64,000 nt of DNA from Panacagrimonas sp963975245. Lineage in GTDB: Bacteria > Pseudomonadota > Gammaproteobacteria > Nevskiales > Nevskiaceae. The notes beneath the pieces were generated by a model. That model saw nothing but the letters and a program-made list of their open reading frames with translations, did not search any database and had not been told where the DNA came from. Shown here piece after piece: positions 8,519-16,961 of this stretch. Both the position numbers and the translations under genes were made by a program. Position 1 is the first letter of the stretch, and every line of letters begins with the position of its first letter. The stretch lies in contig CAXBFJ010000001.1 of assembly GCA_963975245.1 (NCBI GenBank), positions 620,001 to 684,000 of the forward strand. Reading direction: 5' to 3'.

Positions 8519-9934
8519 ATGGAGGACGTCACTCAGATTACTGATCGCGCACAGCGTTTGTACGTGGAACTCGTGTGCAGAAAAGAAGAAGCGGAAGGGC
8601 ATCCCGGCATCGCGCCGGAGGCCGAAGCGCAGGCCATTAAGAGCGGTGGCAGCTTCGCTGAACGAATTCGTTTGCGCGCTGTTTCTCTGCGGGACGCCGA
8701 ACATTCCATGCTTCAGGTTCAACAAGTGTTGCGAACCGGTCGTCAGGTTCTTGTTGGCGCCCTCTTGATCGCAGCGTTTCTAGGCGTGGCCGCAGCCAGT
8801 TCCGCCTTGCAGGGCGCCGGATCGGTGAGCCTGCCGATGATCCTGCTGACGCTCATCGGAGTGAATCTCGCATCGTTAGTGCTCTGGTTAATGTTCCAAT
8901 TATTGGGGAGGCGATCCGGCGGCCTGATTCGAAGCATCTGGCAAAAGCTGAGCGCGCGATTTGTTGATCGTGCAAACATCCCAAAGGGCCAGTATCGATT
9001 CGATCTGGCAAGCGTGGCGGAGTTGACCACCGGTCGAGGGGGGCGCTGGCGACTCGGCGTCATGACACATGCCGTGTGGCTGGCCTATACCTTTGCGGGT
9101 TTGTTGAGCCTGACCGTTCTGCTTGTAGTCAGCCGTTATGAGCTGAGCTGGCAGACCACCTTGCTCAGCCCCGAGGGCCTGCATGCCTGGGCGGACAAGA
9201 TGTCATACGCACCTCGGCTGCTGGGCGCAGCCGGTCCTGATGTCCTGCCATTGAATGGCGAGCTCAGCGCAGAGCATCGGCAAGGTTGGGCGATCTGGAT
9301 GTTGTTGGCCGTCGTCAGTTACAGCCTGCTGCCAAGGCTGATCGCTCTGGTGCTGTGCTGGATCCTTGCAGCGCGAGAGCAGGCGAGTTGGGCACGTGAT
9401 CTCTCGCGTCCGGGCTTTGCGCGCCTGCGAGCCCGGCTGATGCCGGATCATTCTGCGGTCTCGGTAATCGACGCGGACGAATCGGACACGCCAAGTGCGA
9501 ACTTCCCGGATAAGGGGTTAGCAGTGAAATTGCCCGAATCTGGTTTGTTCGCTGTCTTTCTCGAGCGTGCGGGCGAGGAGCGCGATGCGGATTTGACCTG
9601 GCTTGATCCGGTAGAAGACGCCGCCAGCCTGCAAAAGGCAGTGGAAGAAATACAAGCTGGCCGGCCTAGCGGACTACTGGTTTTCACAGCGGCTACCGCG
9701 ACGCCGGATCGCGGCACTGCCCGTGTTCTGGCGCGGCTCGTACAGACGGCGGATGTTCCCGTCTGGTTGGTTTTGACGGCGCTGCCGCAGCTCAAGGCGC
9801 GCGGCACACCAGCTTTTCACACACGTGTCGCGGATTGGTCGGCCACTGCCCAGCGCGCCGGCGTGCAGGGTGGGGTGATCGCCTGGGATGATCGACGGCT
9901 TCTCGAACCTGAGCCAGAGGCAATGCAGCAGTGA
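8519..9934 (+). CDS. DUF2868-type membrane protein
   Basis: A 471-residue protein of the DUF2868 family, function unknown. It has a short soluble N-terminus and hydrophobic segments at about 75-95 and 100-125. Two more lie near 185-205 and 260-285. The C-terminal cytoplasmic domain (about 310-471) has alternating strands and helices. A TATAGT at 8505-8510 could be its -10 box, which would leave almost no leader. Its stop overlaps the GTG start of the DUF3482 GTPase, and this pairing recurs as a conserved couple in proteobacteria, so the two products probably work together at the membrane. Confidence 0.8.
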   Translation: MEDVTQITDRAQRLYVELVCRKEEAEGHPGIAPEAEAQAIKSGGSFAERIRLRAVSLRDAEHSMLQVQQVLRTGRQVLVGALLIAAFLGVAAASSALQGAGSVSLPMILLTLIGVNLASLVLWLMFQLLGRRSGGLIRSIWQKLSARFVDRANIPKGQYRFDLASVAELTTGRGGRWRLGVMTHAVWLAYTFAGLLSLTVLLVVSRYELSWQTTLLSPEGLHAWADKMSYAPRLLGAAGPDVLPLNGELSAEHRQGWAIWMLLAVVSYSLLPRLIALVLCWILAAREQASWARDLSRPGFARLRARLMPDHSAVSVIDADESDTPSANFPDKGLAVKLPESGLFAVFLERAGEERDADLTWLDPVEDAASLQKAVEEIQAGRPSGLLVFTAATATPDRGTARVLARLVQTADVPVWLVLTALPQLKARGTPAFHTRVADWSATAQRAGVQGGVIAWDDRRLLEPEPEAMQQ

Positions 9935-11298
9935 GCTCAAAAACCATCATTTCGCTGGCCGTGGTGGGACATACCAATACCGGCAAGACCTCGCTGTTGA
10001 GAACCCTCACCCGCGACCAGAAATTTGGTGAAGTTTCCGATCGTCCATCAACGACGCGCGAAGTGTCCGCGGTATCCCTTCTCGTGGATAGCGTGCCCGT
10101 GATGACGCTGTTTGATACGCCAGGACTGGAAGACCCGATGGGCTTGATGGAGCTTCTTGAGGCGGATCAGAATCCTTACGAAGACCCCGTTGCGCGGATT
10201 GATGCTTTCCTTGCCACGGATCACGGCGCCGGCAGCTTCGAGCAGGAAGCCAAAGTACTTCGCCAACTCCGCAAAAGCGATGCGGCCTTGTATGTGATCG
10301 ATGCGCGTGAACCCATGCTGGCCAAGCATCGCGAGGAACTGCGTCTGCTGGCCGAATGCGGCCGCCCCCTGATGCCGGTCCTGAATTTTGTCGCAAGTCC
10401 TGAGAGTCACCCTGAACAATGGCGTGAGGGCCTCGCGCGAATGGGCCTTCATGTGCTCGCCGATTTCGACACTGTGGTTTTCGAGCATGAGGCCGAGCGA
10501 AGCCTGTTTGCCAAGCTCGAAATCCTGCTGGACGCACACAAGCCTGCCATTCAGTCACTGGCCCGCTTCCGCGATGCCCAGCGCGCTCTGCTGGTCGAGG
10601 CTGCGTGTCGCACCATCGCGGACATGCTGATTGATGTTGCCGGTCTGCGAGTTCGAGTTGAAGCAGAAGGCGACTTGAGCGTGCAGAGTCAGCAGATCGA
10701 AGAAGTCGTTTGCAAAAGTGAGCAGACGTGTGTGGACGATCTATTGACGTTGTTTCAGTTTGACCTGGGTGCTTTTGCACCGCCCGAGTTGCCATTGGAG
10801 CAAGGCCAGTGGGCGCTGGATCCCTTCGATCCAGAGGCATTGAAAGTCTTCGGCGTGCGAACCGGGTCGGCCATCGCTGCGGGTGCAACCGCGGGGGTTT
10901 CGGTTGACGCCATGCTCGGTGGCGCAAGCCTTGGAGCGGGCGCCTTGTTGGGAGCCGGTGCCGGGACGTTCTGGAGCTTTTATCAGTCTTTTGGCAAGCG
11001 CTGGGTAGACGAGTTGCGGGGCTACCGAGAACTGAGCGTGGAAGAGCAAACACTGGCGCTGCTTTCGGCGCGTCAGATTGCCTTGCTGCACGCCTTGCTT
11101 CGGCGCGGGCATGCCAGTACTTCAGCTGTGGAGGCGAAGGCCAGCCGTGGCTGGGTCTCCAAGAATCTGCGCGAGGCCGTCATGCGGGCGCGAGCGCATC
11201 CTGACTGGTCAGCGCTCAATAGCGGCGATCGTGGCCCTCGGCCTGATCAGGCACTGGTTCCTTTGATGGCTGCGCTGCGCACGGCGATCAACGGTTGA
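9931..11298 (+). CDS. DUF3482-type GTPase
   Basis: A 455-residue P-loop GTPase. G1 is GHTNTGKT (13-20), a Thr-rich switch I follows (RPSTTREVS), and G3 is DTPG (62-65). The usual NKxD (G4) is not seen: the strand expected to carry it reads VLNFVAS. The C-terminal half has a glycine/alanine-rich hydrophobic stretch (about 312-350), which may touch or insert in the membrane, and a helical tail. The GTG start overlaps the upstream stop in GTGA. Function is unknown; coupling with the DUF2868 membrane protein suggests a membrane-associated regulatory GTPase. Confidence 0.82.
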   Translation: MSSKTIISLAVVGHTNTGKTSLLRTLTRDQKFGEVSDRPSTTREVSAVSLLVDSVPVMTLFDTPGLEDPMGLMELLEADQNPYEDPVARIDAFLATDHGAGSFEQEAKVLRQLRKSDAALYVIDAREPMLAKHREELRLLAECGRPLMPVLNFVASPESHPEQWREGLARMGLHVLADFDTVVFEHEAERSLFAKLEILLDAHKPAIQSLARFRDAQRALLVEAACRTIADMLIDVAGLRVRVEAEGDLSVQSQQIEEVVCKSEQTCVDDLLTLFQFDLGAFAPPELPLEQGQWALDPFDPEALKVFGVRTGSAIAAGATAGVSVDAMLGGASLGAGALLGAGAGTFWSFYQSFGKRWVDELRGYRELSVEEQTLALLSARQIALLHALLRRGHASTSAVEAKASRGWVSKNLREAVMRARAHPDWSALNSGDRGPRPDQALVPLMAALRTAING

Positions 11299-11314
11299 TG
11301 TCACGCCAATAAAA

Positions 11315-11348
11315 AAGACCCGCTGAAACCGAGGTTTCAGCGGGTCTT
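11315..11348 (-). terminator. rho-independent terminator, rplY side
   Basis: A perfect 16-bp inverted repeat (11315-11330 with 11333-11348) separated by only two bases, so the innermost pairs must open to form the loop. Read on the minus strand it is followed by a run of six T, as expected for the end of rplY. On the plus strand the T-run is short, so it is weaker for the GTPase gene. Confidence 0.92.
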
Positions 11349-11383
11349 GCGTAAGGGCAGGGCCTGGAAGCCCTGAGGCGCTC

Positions 11384-12049
11384 TTAGCCCTTGTCTTCTT
11401 CGCCGCCTTCGGCCTTGCCTTCAGCGTCTTCGCCGGCCTCAGCTTCAGAATCTTCCTCGGCATCAAGCTTGGCGACACGTGGCAGGTGAATGGCGATCAC
11501 AGCCTGATCGTGTTCGTCAGACAGATCGGTCAGTACGACACCTTCGGGAACCTTGATCTGGGAAAGGTGAATCGACTCATCGACGTTCATGCCAGAGACG
11601 TCAACTTCGATGAATTCCGGCAGATCCTTGGGCAAGCAGGAGACTTCGACTTCGTTCATCAAGTGCTCGAAGATGCCGCCGCCGGTCTTGACGCCCGGAG
11701 CCACTTTCTCGCCCTGGAAATGCAGCGGAACGCGCATGCGGATTTCGACGTCAGCCTTCACACGCAGCAGATCCATGTGCATGACTTCTTCACGCACCGG
11801 ATGGCGATGAAGATCCTTCAGGACGACCTGCTCGGACTTGCCTGCGAGCGTCATCGTCAGGATGCGCGAGTAGAAAGACTCGTGGCGCAGCTGCTTCCAG
11901 AGTTCGTTGTGGCTCACGCTGATGGATTGCGCTTCCTTGCCGGCACCATAGACAACTGCGGGAATGCGACCTGTGCGACGCAGGCGGCGGCTCGCACCTT
12001 TGCCCTGTTCCTCGCGCAGCTCTGCAATAATTTCAAAGCTTTGACTCAT
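11384..12049 (-). CDS. rplY: 50S ribosomal protein L25 (Ctc/TL5 type)
   Basis: Binds 5S rRNA in the large ribosomal subunit. The 221-residue product is the long, two-domain form. The N-terminal L25 domain (1-95, ELREEQGKGASRRLRRTGRIPAVVYG) is followed by the TL5-type beta domain (about 100-190). An acidic, Glu/Ala/Gly-rich tail ends the protein. The start at 12049 follows TGGAGA with good spacing; upstream in-frame codons are not family-like. It stands alone, divergent from nadA, and ends in the strong hairpin at 11315-11348. Confidence 0.96.
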   Translation of the reverse strand: MSQSFEIIAELREEQGKGASRRLRRTGRIPAVVYGAGKEAQSISVSHNELWKQLRHESFYSRILTMTLAGKSEQVVLKDLHRHPVREEVMHMDLLRVKADVEIRMRVPLHFQGEKVAPGVKTGGGIFEHLMNEVEVSCLPKDLPEFIEVDVSGMNVDESIHLSQIKVPEGVVLTDLSDEHDQAVIAIHLPRVAKLDAEEDSEAEAGEDAEGKAEGGEEDKG

Positions 12050-12218
12050 GAAAATCTCCAGTAAAATCAATGATCCTTCGCCTGCGACCGGGCGAAAGGG
12101 GCGCGTAGTGTAGTGGAGCCGCGTGAGGGACGCCATTTTGGCGAAAAAAGCCGTGAAATCGGCCCGGTAGATGCCCGTGATCAGATAAACTTGCGGCCCC
12201 CAAAAATCGAGCAATCCA

Positions 12219-13316
12219 TTGTCCGCAGTTCTCAAACTCGATCAGTTCAGCCTGTTGAATGACAGTAATTGTGATGAGCGCATCGTCGCAGCCAAGAAAA
12301 TCCTCGGCGATCGCTTGGCTATTCTGGGTCACCACTATCAGCGCAACGAGGTGTTCAAGCACGCCGATTATTCCGGCGACTCGCTAAAACTCTCGCAGCA
12401 GGCGGCCAATTCCAGCGCCGATTTCATCGTTTTCTGCGGTGTGCACTTCATGGCGGAAGTGGCCGATATCCTCACCTTCGGTGAGCGAAAGGTGATCCTT
12501 CCGGATCTGGCAGCAGGTTGCTCCATGGCCGACATGGCCAATCTCGTGAAAGTTAGAAAATGCTGGAAAGAACTTTCAGAACTCCTTGATCCAGATGAAA
12601 AAGTGACCCCGGTCACTTACATCAATTCAGCGGCGGACCTGAAAGGCTTCTGCGGCGAGCACGGTGGCATTGTCTGCACCAGTTCCAACGCCCGTGCTGT
12701 ACTGGAGTGGAGCTTTGCCCGGCGCGAAAAGGTGTTGTTTTTCCCCGACCAGCATCTGGGTCGCAATACCGGTCTGATGATGGACATCCCGATGGAGCAG
12801 ATGGTGACCTGGGACTTCACCAAGCCTCAAGGTGGCCTCAGCGCAGAGGAAATCCGAAACGCGAGGATCATCCTGTGGAAAGGCTTCTGCTCGGTCCATC
12901 AGATGTTCCAGCCTGCGCATATCGATAACTTCCGCAAGGCCAATCCGAACGGCAAGGTCATCAGCCATCCGGAGAACGCGATGGAGGTCTGCCAGAAGTC
13001 AGACTTCGTTGGCTCCACCGAGTACATCCTGCGCACCGTGCGCGCATCTGAGCCGGGTGATCACTGGCTGGTGGGTACAGAACTGAATCTGGTCGATCGC
13101 CTTGCCGAGGAAATGGCGGAAAAGAACGTCAAAGTGCAGTTCATGAGCCCGACGGTGTGCATGTGCTCCACGATGTTCCGTACGGACCCTCAGCACCTTG
13201 CCTGGGTGCTCGACAACCTCGTGGCAGGGGAAGTGGTCAACCAGATCAGCGTTCCCAAGGAAATCGCCGACCCGGCCCGCAAGGCGCTGGATTTGATGCT
13301 CGAAGTGGTGGACTAA
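12219..13316 (+). CDS. nadA: quinolinate synthase NadA
   Basis: Condenses iminoaspartate with dihydroxyacetone phosphate to quinolinate in de novo NAD synthesis, using a [4Fe-4S] cluster. At 365 residues it belongs to the longer class. Likely cluster ligands, by spacing, are Cys101 (AAGCSMAD), Cys224 (KGFCSVHQ) and Cys314 or 316 (PTVCMCS). ILGHHYQ (36-42) and FCGVHFMAE are further family blocks. The TTG at 12219 is the first usable start but has no clear ribosome site, so the exact N-terminus is uncertain. It is transcribed away from rplY; no nadB or nadC is in the window. Confidence 0.95.
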   Translation: MSAVLKLDQFSLLNDSNCDERIVAAKKILGDRLAILGHHYQRNEVFKHADYSGDSLKLSQQAANSSADFIVFCGVHFMAEVADILTFGERKVILPDLAAGCSMADMANLVKVRKCWKELSELLDPDEKVTPVTYINSAADLKGFCGEHGGIVCTSSNARAVLEWSFARREKVLFFPDQHLGRNTGLMMDIPMEQMVTWDFTKPQGGLSAEEIRNARIILWKGFCSVHQMFQPAHIDNFRKANPNGKVISHPENAMEVCQKSDFVGSTEYILRTVRASEPGDHWLVGTELNLVDRLAEEMAEKNVKVQFMSPTVCMCSTMFRTDPQHLAWVLDNLVAGEVVNQISVPKEIADPARKALDLMLEVVD

Positions 13317-13338
13317 GACACTTTTTTAGATTTACTCG

Positions 13339-13367
13339 TGCAATGCAGGTTCTTGCTCTGCATTGCA
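13339..13367 (+). terminator. hairpin between nadA and glyA
   Basis: A 10-bp perfect stem (13339-13348 with 13358-13367) closes a 9-base loop. It is followed by a pyrimidine-rich but not pure-T stretch. It may end the nadA transcript, or sit in the glyA leader, whose ATG is 34 bases downstream. Confidence 0.55.
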
Positions 13368-13400
13368 ATTTCTCTCTTGTTTCAAACATCTTGATATTCA

Positions 13401-14687
13401 ATGTTCTCTAACGCCCCCAACTTGAGTCTGACTGATCCCGAAATCGCAGCGACCATCGCGGCAGAAAATGCGCGTCAGGAAGCGCACATCGAACTCATCG
13501 CGTCAGAGAACTATTGCAGCCCCGCGGTCATGCAGGCGCAGGGGTCTCAGCTGACCAACAAGTACGCCGAGGGATATCCGGGCAAGCGCTATTACGGTGG
13601 CTGCGAGCATGTTGACGTGGCCGAACAACTGGCCATCGACCGTATCAAGAAAGTGTTTGATTGCGACTTCGCGAACGTGCAGCCGCACTCGGGGGCGCAG
13701 GCCAATGCTGCCATCTTTCTGTCGCTGGTGAGTCCAGGCGATACGGTCATGGGCATGAACCTGGCGCAGGGTGGTCACCTGACACACGGGCATCCCGCCA
13801 ACTTCTCAGGCAAGCAATACAAGATCGTGCCCTATGGGCTGGACGCCGAGACGGGTCTGATCGACTACGACGAAATGGAACGCATTGCGCTTGAGCACAA
13901 GCCCAAGCTGCTGATCGGCGGCTTTTCGGCCTATTCGCGCGTCAAGGACTGGAAGCGCATGCGCGAGATCGCCGACAAGGTCGGAGCTTTCTTCTGGGTG
14001 GACATGGCCCATGTCGCGGGTCTCGTGGCGGCGGGTGAATACCCCAGCCCCCTGCCGCACGCGCATGTTGTGACCAGCACCACGCACAAGACGCTGCGCG
14101 GCCCTCGCGGCGGCATCATCCTGAGCAAGGGGCAGAGCGAAGATTTCAACAAAAAGCTCAATTCAGCGGTTTTCCCGGGTATTCAGGGTGGTCCGCTGAT
14201 GCACGTGATTGCAGCCAAGGCCGTGGCATTTGGCGAAGCGCTCGACCCGGGCTTCAAGACCTATCAGAAGCAGGTGGTGGCCAATGCACGGGCCATGGCG
14301 CGCGTCTTTCTGGATCGCGGCTACAAGGTGGTTTCAGGAGGCACGGACGATCACCTGTTCCTGCTCGACCTGATTGCCAAGAACGTGACCGGAAAGGACG
14401 CTGAAGCGGCGCTGGGACGTGCGCACATCACGGTCAACAAGAATTCGGTGCCCAATGATCCCAAGTCCGCTTTTGTGACCAGTGGGCTTCGACTGGGTTC
14501 GCCAGCATCGACCACGCGCGGCTTCAAGGAAGCGGAAATGGCGCAGGTGGCCGGCTGGATTGCCGACGTGGTTGACGCGCTTGCGGTGGGCGATGGATTA
14601 GATCAGGTCATCGACAGCGTGCGCGCTGCAGCGGCTGAGTTGTGTGCCCGTTACCCGGTCTACAACGCGGGCACGTCCGGCGCGTGA
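13401..14687 (+). CDS. glyA: serine hydroxymethyltransferase GlyA
   Basis: PLP enzyme that interconverts serine and glycine and loads one-carbon units onto tetrahydrofolate. The 428-residue protein is of full family length. It has the N-terminal ELIASENYCSPAV block, YPGKRYYGGCE, VDMAHVAGLVAAG, and the PLP-binding lysine in TSTTHKTLRGPRGG (Lys230). No strong Shine-Dalgarno precedes the ATG. It is followed 34 bp later by nrdR, a common neighbour in gammaproteobacteria, and so opens the run that continues to pgpA. Confidence 0.98.
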   Translation: MFSNAPNLSLTDPEIAATIAAENARQEAHIELIASENYCSPAVMQAQGSQLTNKYAEGYPGKRYYGGCEHVDVAEQLAIDRIKKVFDCDFANVQPHSGAQANAAIFLSLVSPGDTVMGMNLAQGGHLTHGHPANFSGKQYKIVPYGLDAETGLIDYDEMERIALEHKPKLLIGGFSAYSRVKDWKRMREIADKVGAFFWVDMAHVAGLVAAGEYPSPLPHAHVVTSTTHKTLRGPRGGIILSKGQSEDFNKKLNSAVFPGIQGGPLMHVIAAKAVAFGEALDPGFKTYQKQVVANARAMARVFLDRGYKVVSGGTDDHLFLLDLIAKNVTGKDAEAALGRAHITVNKNSVPNDPKSAFVTSGLRLGSPASTTRGFKEAEMAQVAGWIADVVDALAVGDGLDQVIDSVRAAAAELCARYPVYNAGTSGA

Positions 14688-14721
14688 GAACCATCGCCCT
14701 GACGCTTGGGGTGAGCTAGGC

Positions 14722-15273
14722 ATGCAGTGTCCGTTCTGTAATGAGCCTGACACGCGCGTCATTGATTCGCGTCTGGCCGAAGAAGGCACGCAGGTACGTC
14801 GCCGACGCGAATGCTCTGCGTGCAAAGGACGGTACACCACGTTCGAGCGTGCTGAACTGGCGATGCCGAGCATCGTCAAGCGGGGCGGAACACCTGAGCC
14901 TTTCGACGAAGACAAACTGCGTCGGGGCTTCGACAGCGCTCTGTACAAGCGCCCAGTATCGCGGGACGCTATTGACCATGCTGTCGAGAACGTCATGCGC
15001 AAGCTGCGGCAGACGGGAGAGCGGGAAGTGGCTACACCGCAGATCGGCGAGTGGGTCATGGAAGAGCTTCGCGACCTCGATCAGGTGGCCTACGTGCGAT
15101 TTGCCTCGGTCTACATGAGCTTTGAAGATATCAACGCGTTCCGTGACGAGATCGAACGCATTCAGCATCTGCCATCTCCGGAGCAGCGCAAGAGTCAGTT
15201 GTCGTTGATTGCAAATAGCGAGGACAAGAAGCCGTCGGCTCGCAAGACGGTTCGCAACAAGAAGTCCAAATGA
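14722..15273 (+). CDS. nrdR: transcriptional repressor NrdR
   Basis: Represses ribonucleotide reductase genes by sensing ATP/dATP. The protein has 183 residues, long because of a basic Lys/Arg-rich tail after the normal domain end. The zinc ribbon uses Cys3, Cys6, Cys31 and Cys34 (MQCPFC, ECSAC), and the ATP-cone follows from about residue 48 (IVKRGGTPEPFDEDKLRRG). The start is fixed by the strictly conserved MQCPFC N-terminus. Its stop overlaps the ribD start in ATGA, so the two are co-translated. Confidence 0.96.
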   Translation: MQCPFCNEPDTRVIDSRLAEEGTQVRRRRECSACKGRYTTFERAELAMPSIVKRGGTPEPFDEDKLRRGFDSALYKRPVSRDAIDHAVENVMRKLRQTGEREVATPQIGEWVMEELRDLDQVAYVRFASVYMSFEDINAFRDEIERIQHLPSPEQRKSQLSLIANSEDKKPSARKTVRNKKSK

Positions 15274-16355
15274 ATTCGACGTCTGCCGCATCGTATATGG
15301 CGACAGCCCTGCAGTTGGCCGCGCGTGGTCGCTACAGCAGTTTTCCCAATCCCCGAGTGGGCTGCCTGATCGTCAAGGACGGCAAGATTGTCGGCCAAGG
15401 CTGGCACGCACGAGCGGGTGAGCCGCATGCTGAAATTCACGCGCTGCGTGAGGCTGGTAAAAATGCGCGAGGTGCTGACGTCTATGTGACGCTCGAGCCC
15501 TGCGCGCATCGGGGACGTACGGGCCCATGCGCCCAGGTGCTGATCGAAGCCGGCGTGCACAAAGTGACTGGTGCCATGCAGGACCCTAATCCACTCGTGG
15601 CAGGCAAGGGCTTCGCTGCATTGAATAATGCTGGCATTGAAACCGAATGTGGTGTTCTGGAGCAGGCGGCCCGCACCCTGAATCGGGGTTTTGTCAGCCG
15701 TATGCAGCGCGGTCGCCCTTTTGTGACCCTCAAACTCGGCGCCAGTCTGGATGGCCGCACCGCGATGGCCAGCGGCGAATCAAAATGGATTACCAGCGAG
15801 GCTTCCCGCGCGGACGTTCATCGGCTTCGCGCGGAAGCTGGCGCGGTGCTGACCAGTGCGGCCACCGTGCTGGCGGATGATCCCGAACTAAACCTGCGTT
15901 GGTTCAAGCAGAGTGATCGCCAGCCAGATCGAATTGTTCTGGATGCGGGACGAAAGGTCGGCGCTACTGCGCGGGTTTGGGCCGACGACGGCGCATCCCG
16001 GTGGTGGGTGGTGGGCGCGAACGTGATGAGCTTTGCCGATGCGGCGGCCATGTCAGAGGTTGCCGAGGCACCTCGGCCACCTCTGAGCGACATTCTGAGC
16101 CAGCTGGCTCAGCAGCAGATCAACAGTGTTCTGGTTGAAAGCGGCCCGATCTTGGCGGGCGCCTTGCTCAAGGCGCAGCTCGTCGACGAACTCGTGCTCT
16201 ACCTTGCGCCGCAGTTGCTGGGCAGCGATGCACGCGCTATGGCCCTGATACCCGGTCTCGAACGACTGGTTGATCGCATCGAGTTGAGCTTCCAGGAAGT
16301 GCGTCTGGTCGGGCCTGACTTGCGTGTGACCGCTGTACCCAAATTGAAGGACTGA
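15270..16355 (+). CDS. ribD: bifunctional riboflavin deaminase/reductase RibD
   Basis: Performs the second and third steps of riboflavin synthesis: deamination of the pyrimidine and NADPH reduction of its ribosyl chain. The deaminase domain (1-145) has the zinc site PHAEIHA (His53, Glu55) and LEPCAHRGRTGPC (Cys78, Cys87). The reductase domain (about 150-361) starts RPFVTLKLGASLDG and ends in a dihydrofolate-reductase-like fold with VESGP. The ATG lies inside the nrdR stop (ATGA), and ribE follows after 3 bp. Confidence 0.97.
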   Translation: MNSTSAASYMATALQLAARGRYSSFPNPRVGCLIVKDGKIVGQGWHARAGEPHAEIHALREAGKNARGADVYVTLEPCAHRGRTGPCAQVLIEAGVHKVTGAMQDPNPLVAGKGFAALNNAGIETECGVLEQAARTLNRGFVSRMQRGRPFVTLKLGASLDGRTAMASGESKWITSEASRADVHRLRAEAGAVLTSAATVLADDPELNLRWFKQSDRQPDRIVLDAGRKVGATARVWADDGASRWWVVGANVMSFADAAAMSEVAEAPRPPLSDILSQLAQQQINSVLVESGPILAGALLKAQLVDELVLYLAPQLLGSDARAMALIPGLERLVDRIELSFQEVRLVGPDLRVTAVPKLKD

Positions 16356-16358
16356 ATC

Positions 16359-16961
16359 ATGTTTACCGGCATTATTGAAGCGCGCGGAACCATTGCGCAG
16401 ATCAAGCCTGAAGGCGAAGACTTGCGCATGCTGATTACCTGTGCGAGCGACTATCTCAAGGACGTCAATCTAGGCGACAGCGTGGCAGTCAGCGGCATCT
16501 GCCTGACGGTGCAGAACAAGGCCGAGCAGGGCTTCTATGCCGATCTTTCAACCGAGACCCTGGGCGCGACGTCCAGCGGCAGCTGGGCAGAGAATCGCGC
16601 GGTCAATCTGGAGAAGGCGCTAACGCCGAGCAAGGCATTGGGCGGACACATGGTGTCTGGCCACGTCGACGGCCTAGGCACTTTGCTTGAGCGGCGGCAG
16701 GATGCGCGCTCATGGCGGCTGCGTTTTTCTGCGCCCGACGAACTCGCCAAATACATTGCCCGCAAGGGCTCCATCACCATAGACGGCATCAGCCTGACGG
16801 TGAACGACGTCGAAGGGAGTCACTTTGGCGTTAACATCATCCCCCACACCATGGATCAAACCACCCTGGGCGACCTGCGCGAAGGCGACAAGGTCAATCT
16901 GGAAGTGGACCTGATCGCGCGATACCTGGAGCGGCTGCTGGCCGCCAGAGAGACCTCATGA
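16359..16961 (+). CDS. ribE: riboflavin synthase, alpha subunit
   Basis: Dismutates two molecules of 6,7-dimethyl-8-ribityllumazine to riboflavin and the pyrimidine precursor. The 200-residue chain is two similar lumazine-binding repeats (about 1-97 and 98-195). The first opens with MFTGIIEARG and carries a VAVSGICLTV segment; the second carries the parallel ITIDGISLTVN segment and GGHMVSGHVDG precedes it. Gene ends overlap ribBA by 4 bp (ATGA). Confidence 0.96.
   Translation: MFTGIIEARGTIAQIKPEGEDLRMLITCASDYLKDVNLGDSVAVSGICLTVQNKAEQGFYADLSTETLGATSSGSWAENRAVNLEKALTPSKALGGHMVSGHVDGLGTLLERRQDARSWRLRFSAPDELAKYIARKGSITIDGISLTVNDVEGSHFGVNIIPHTMDQTTLGDLREGDKVNLEVDLIARYLERLLAARETS

Noticed and set aside
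13317..13400. Glycine riboswitch before glyA
   Set aside because: The gap is only 84 bases and holds one simple hairpin, too small for the aptamer.
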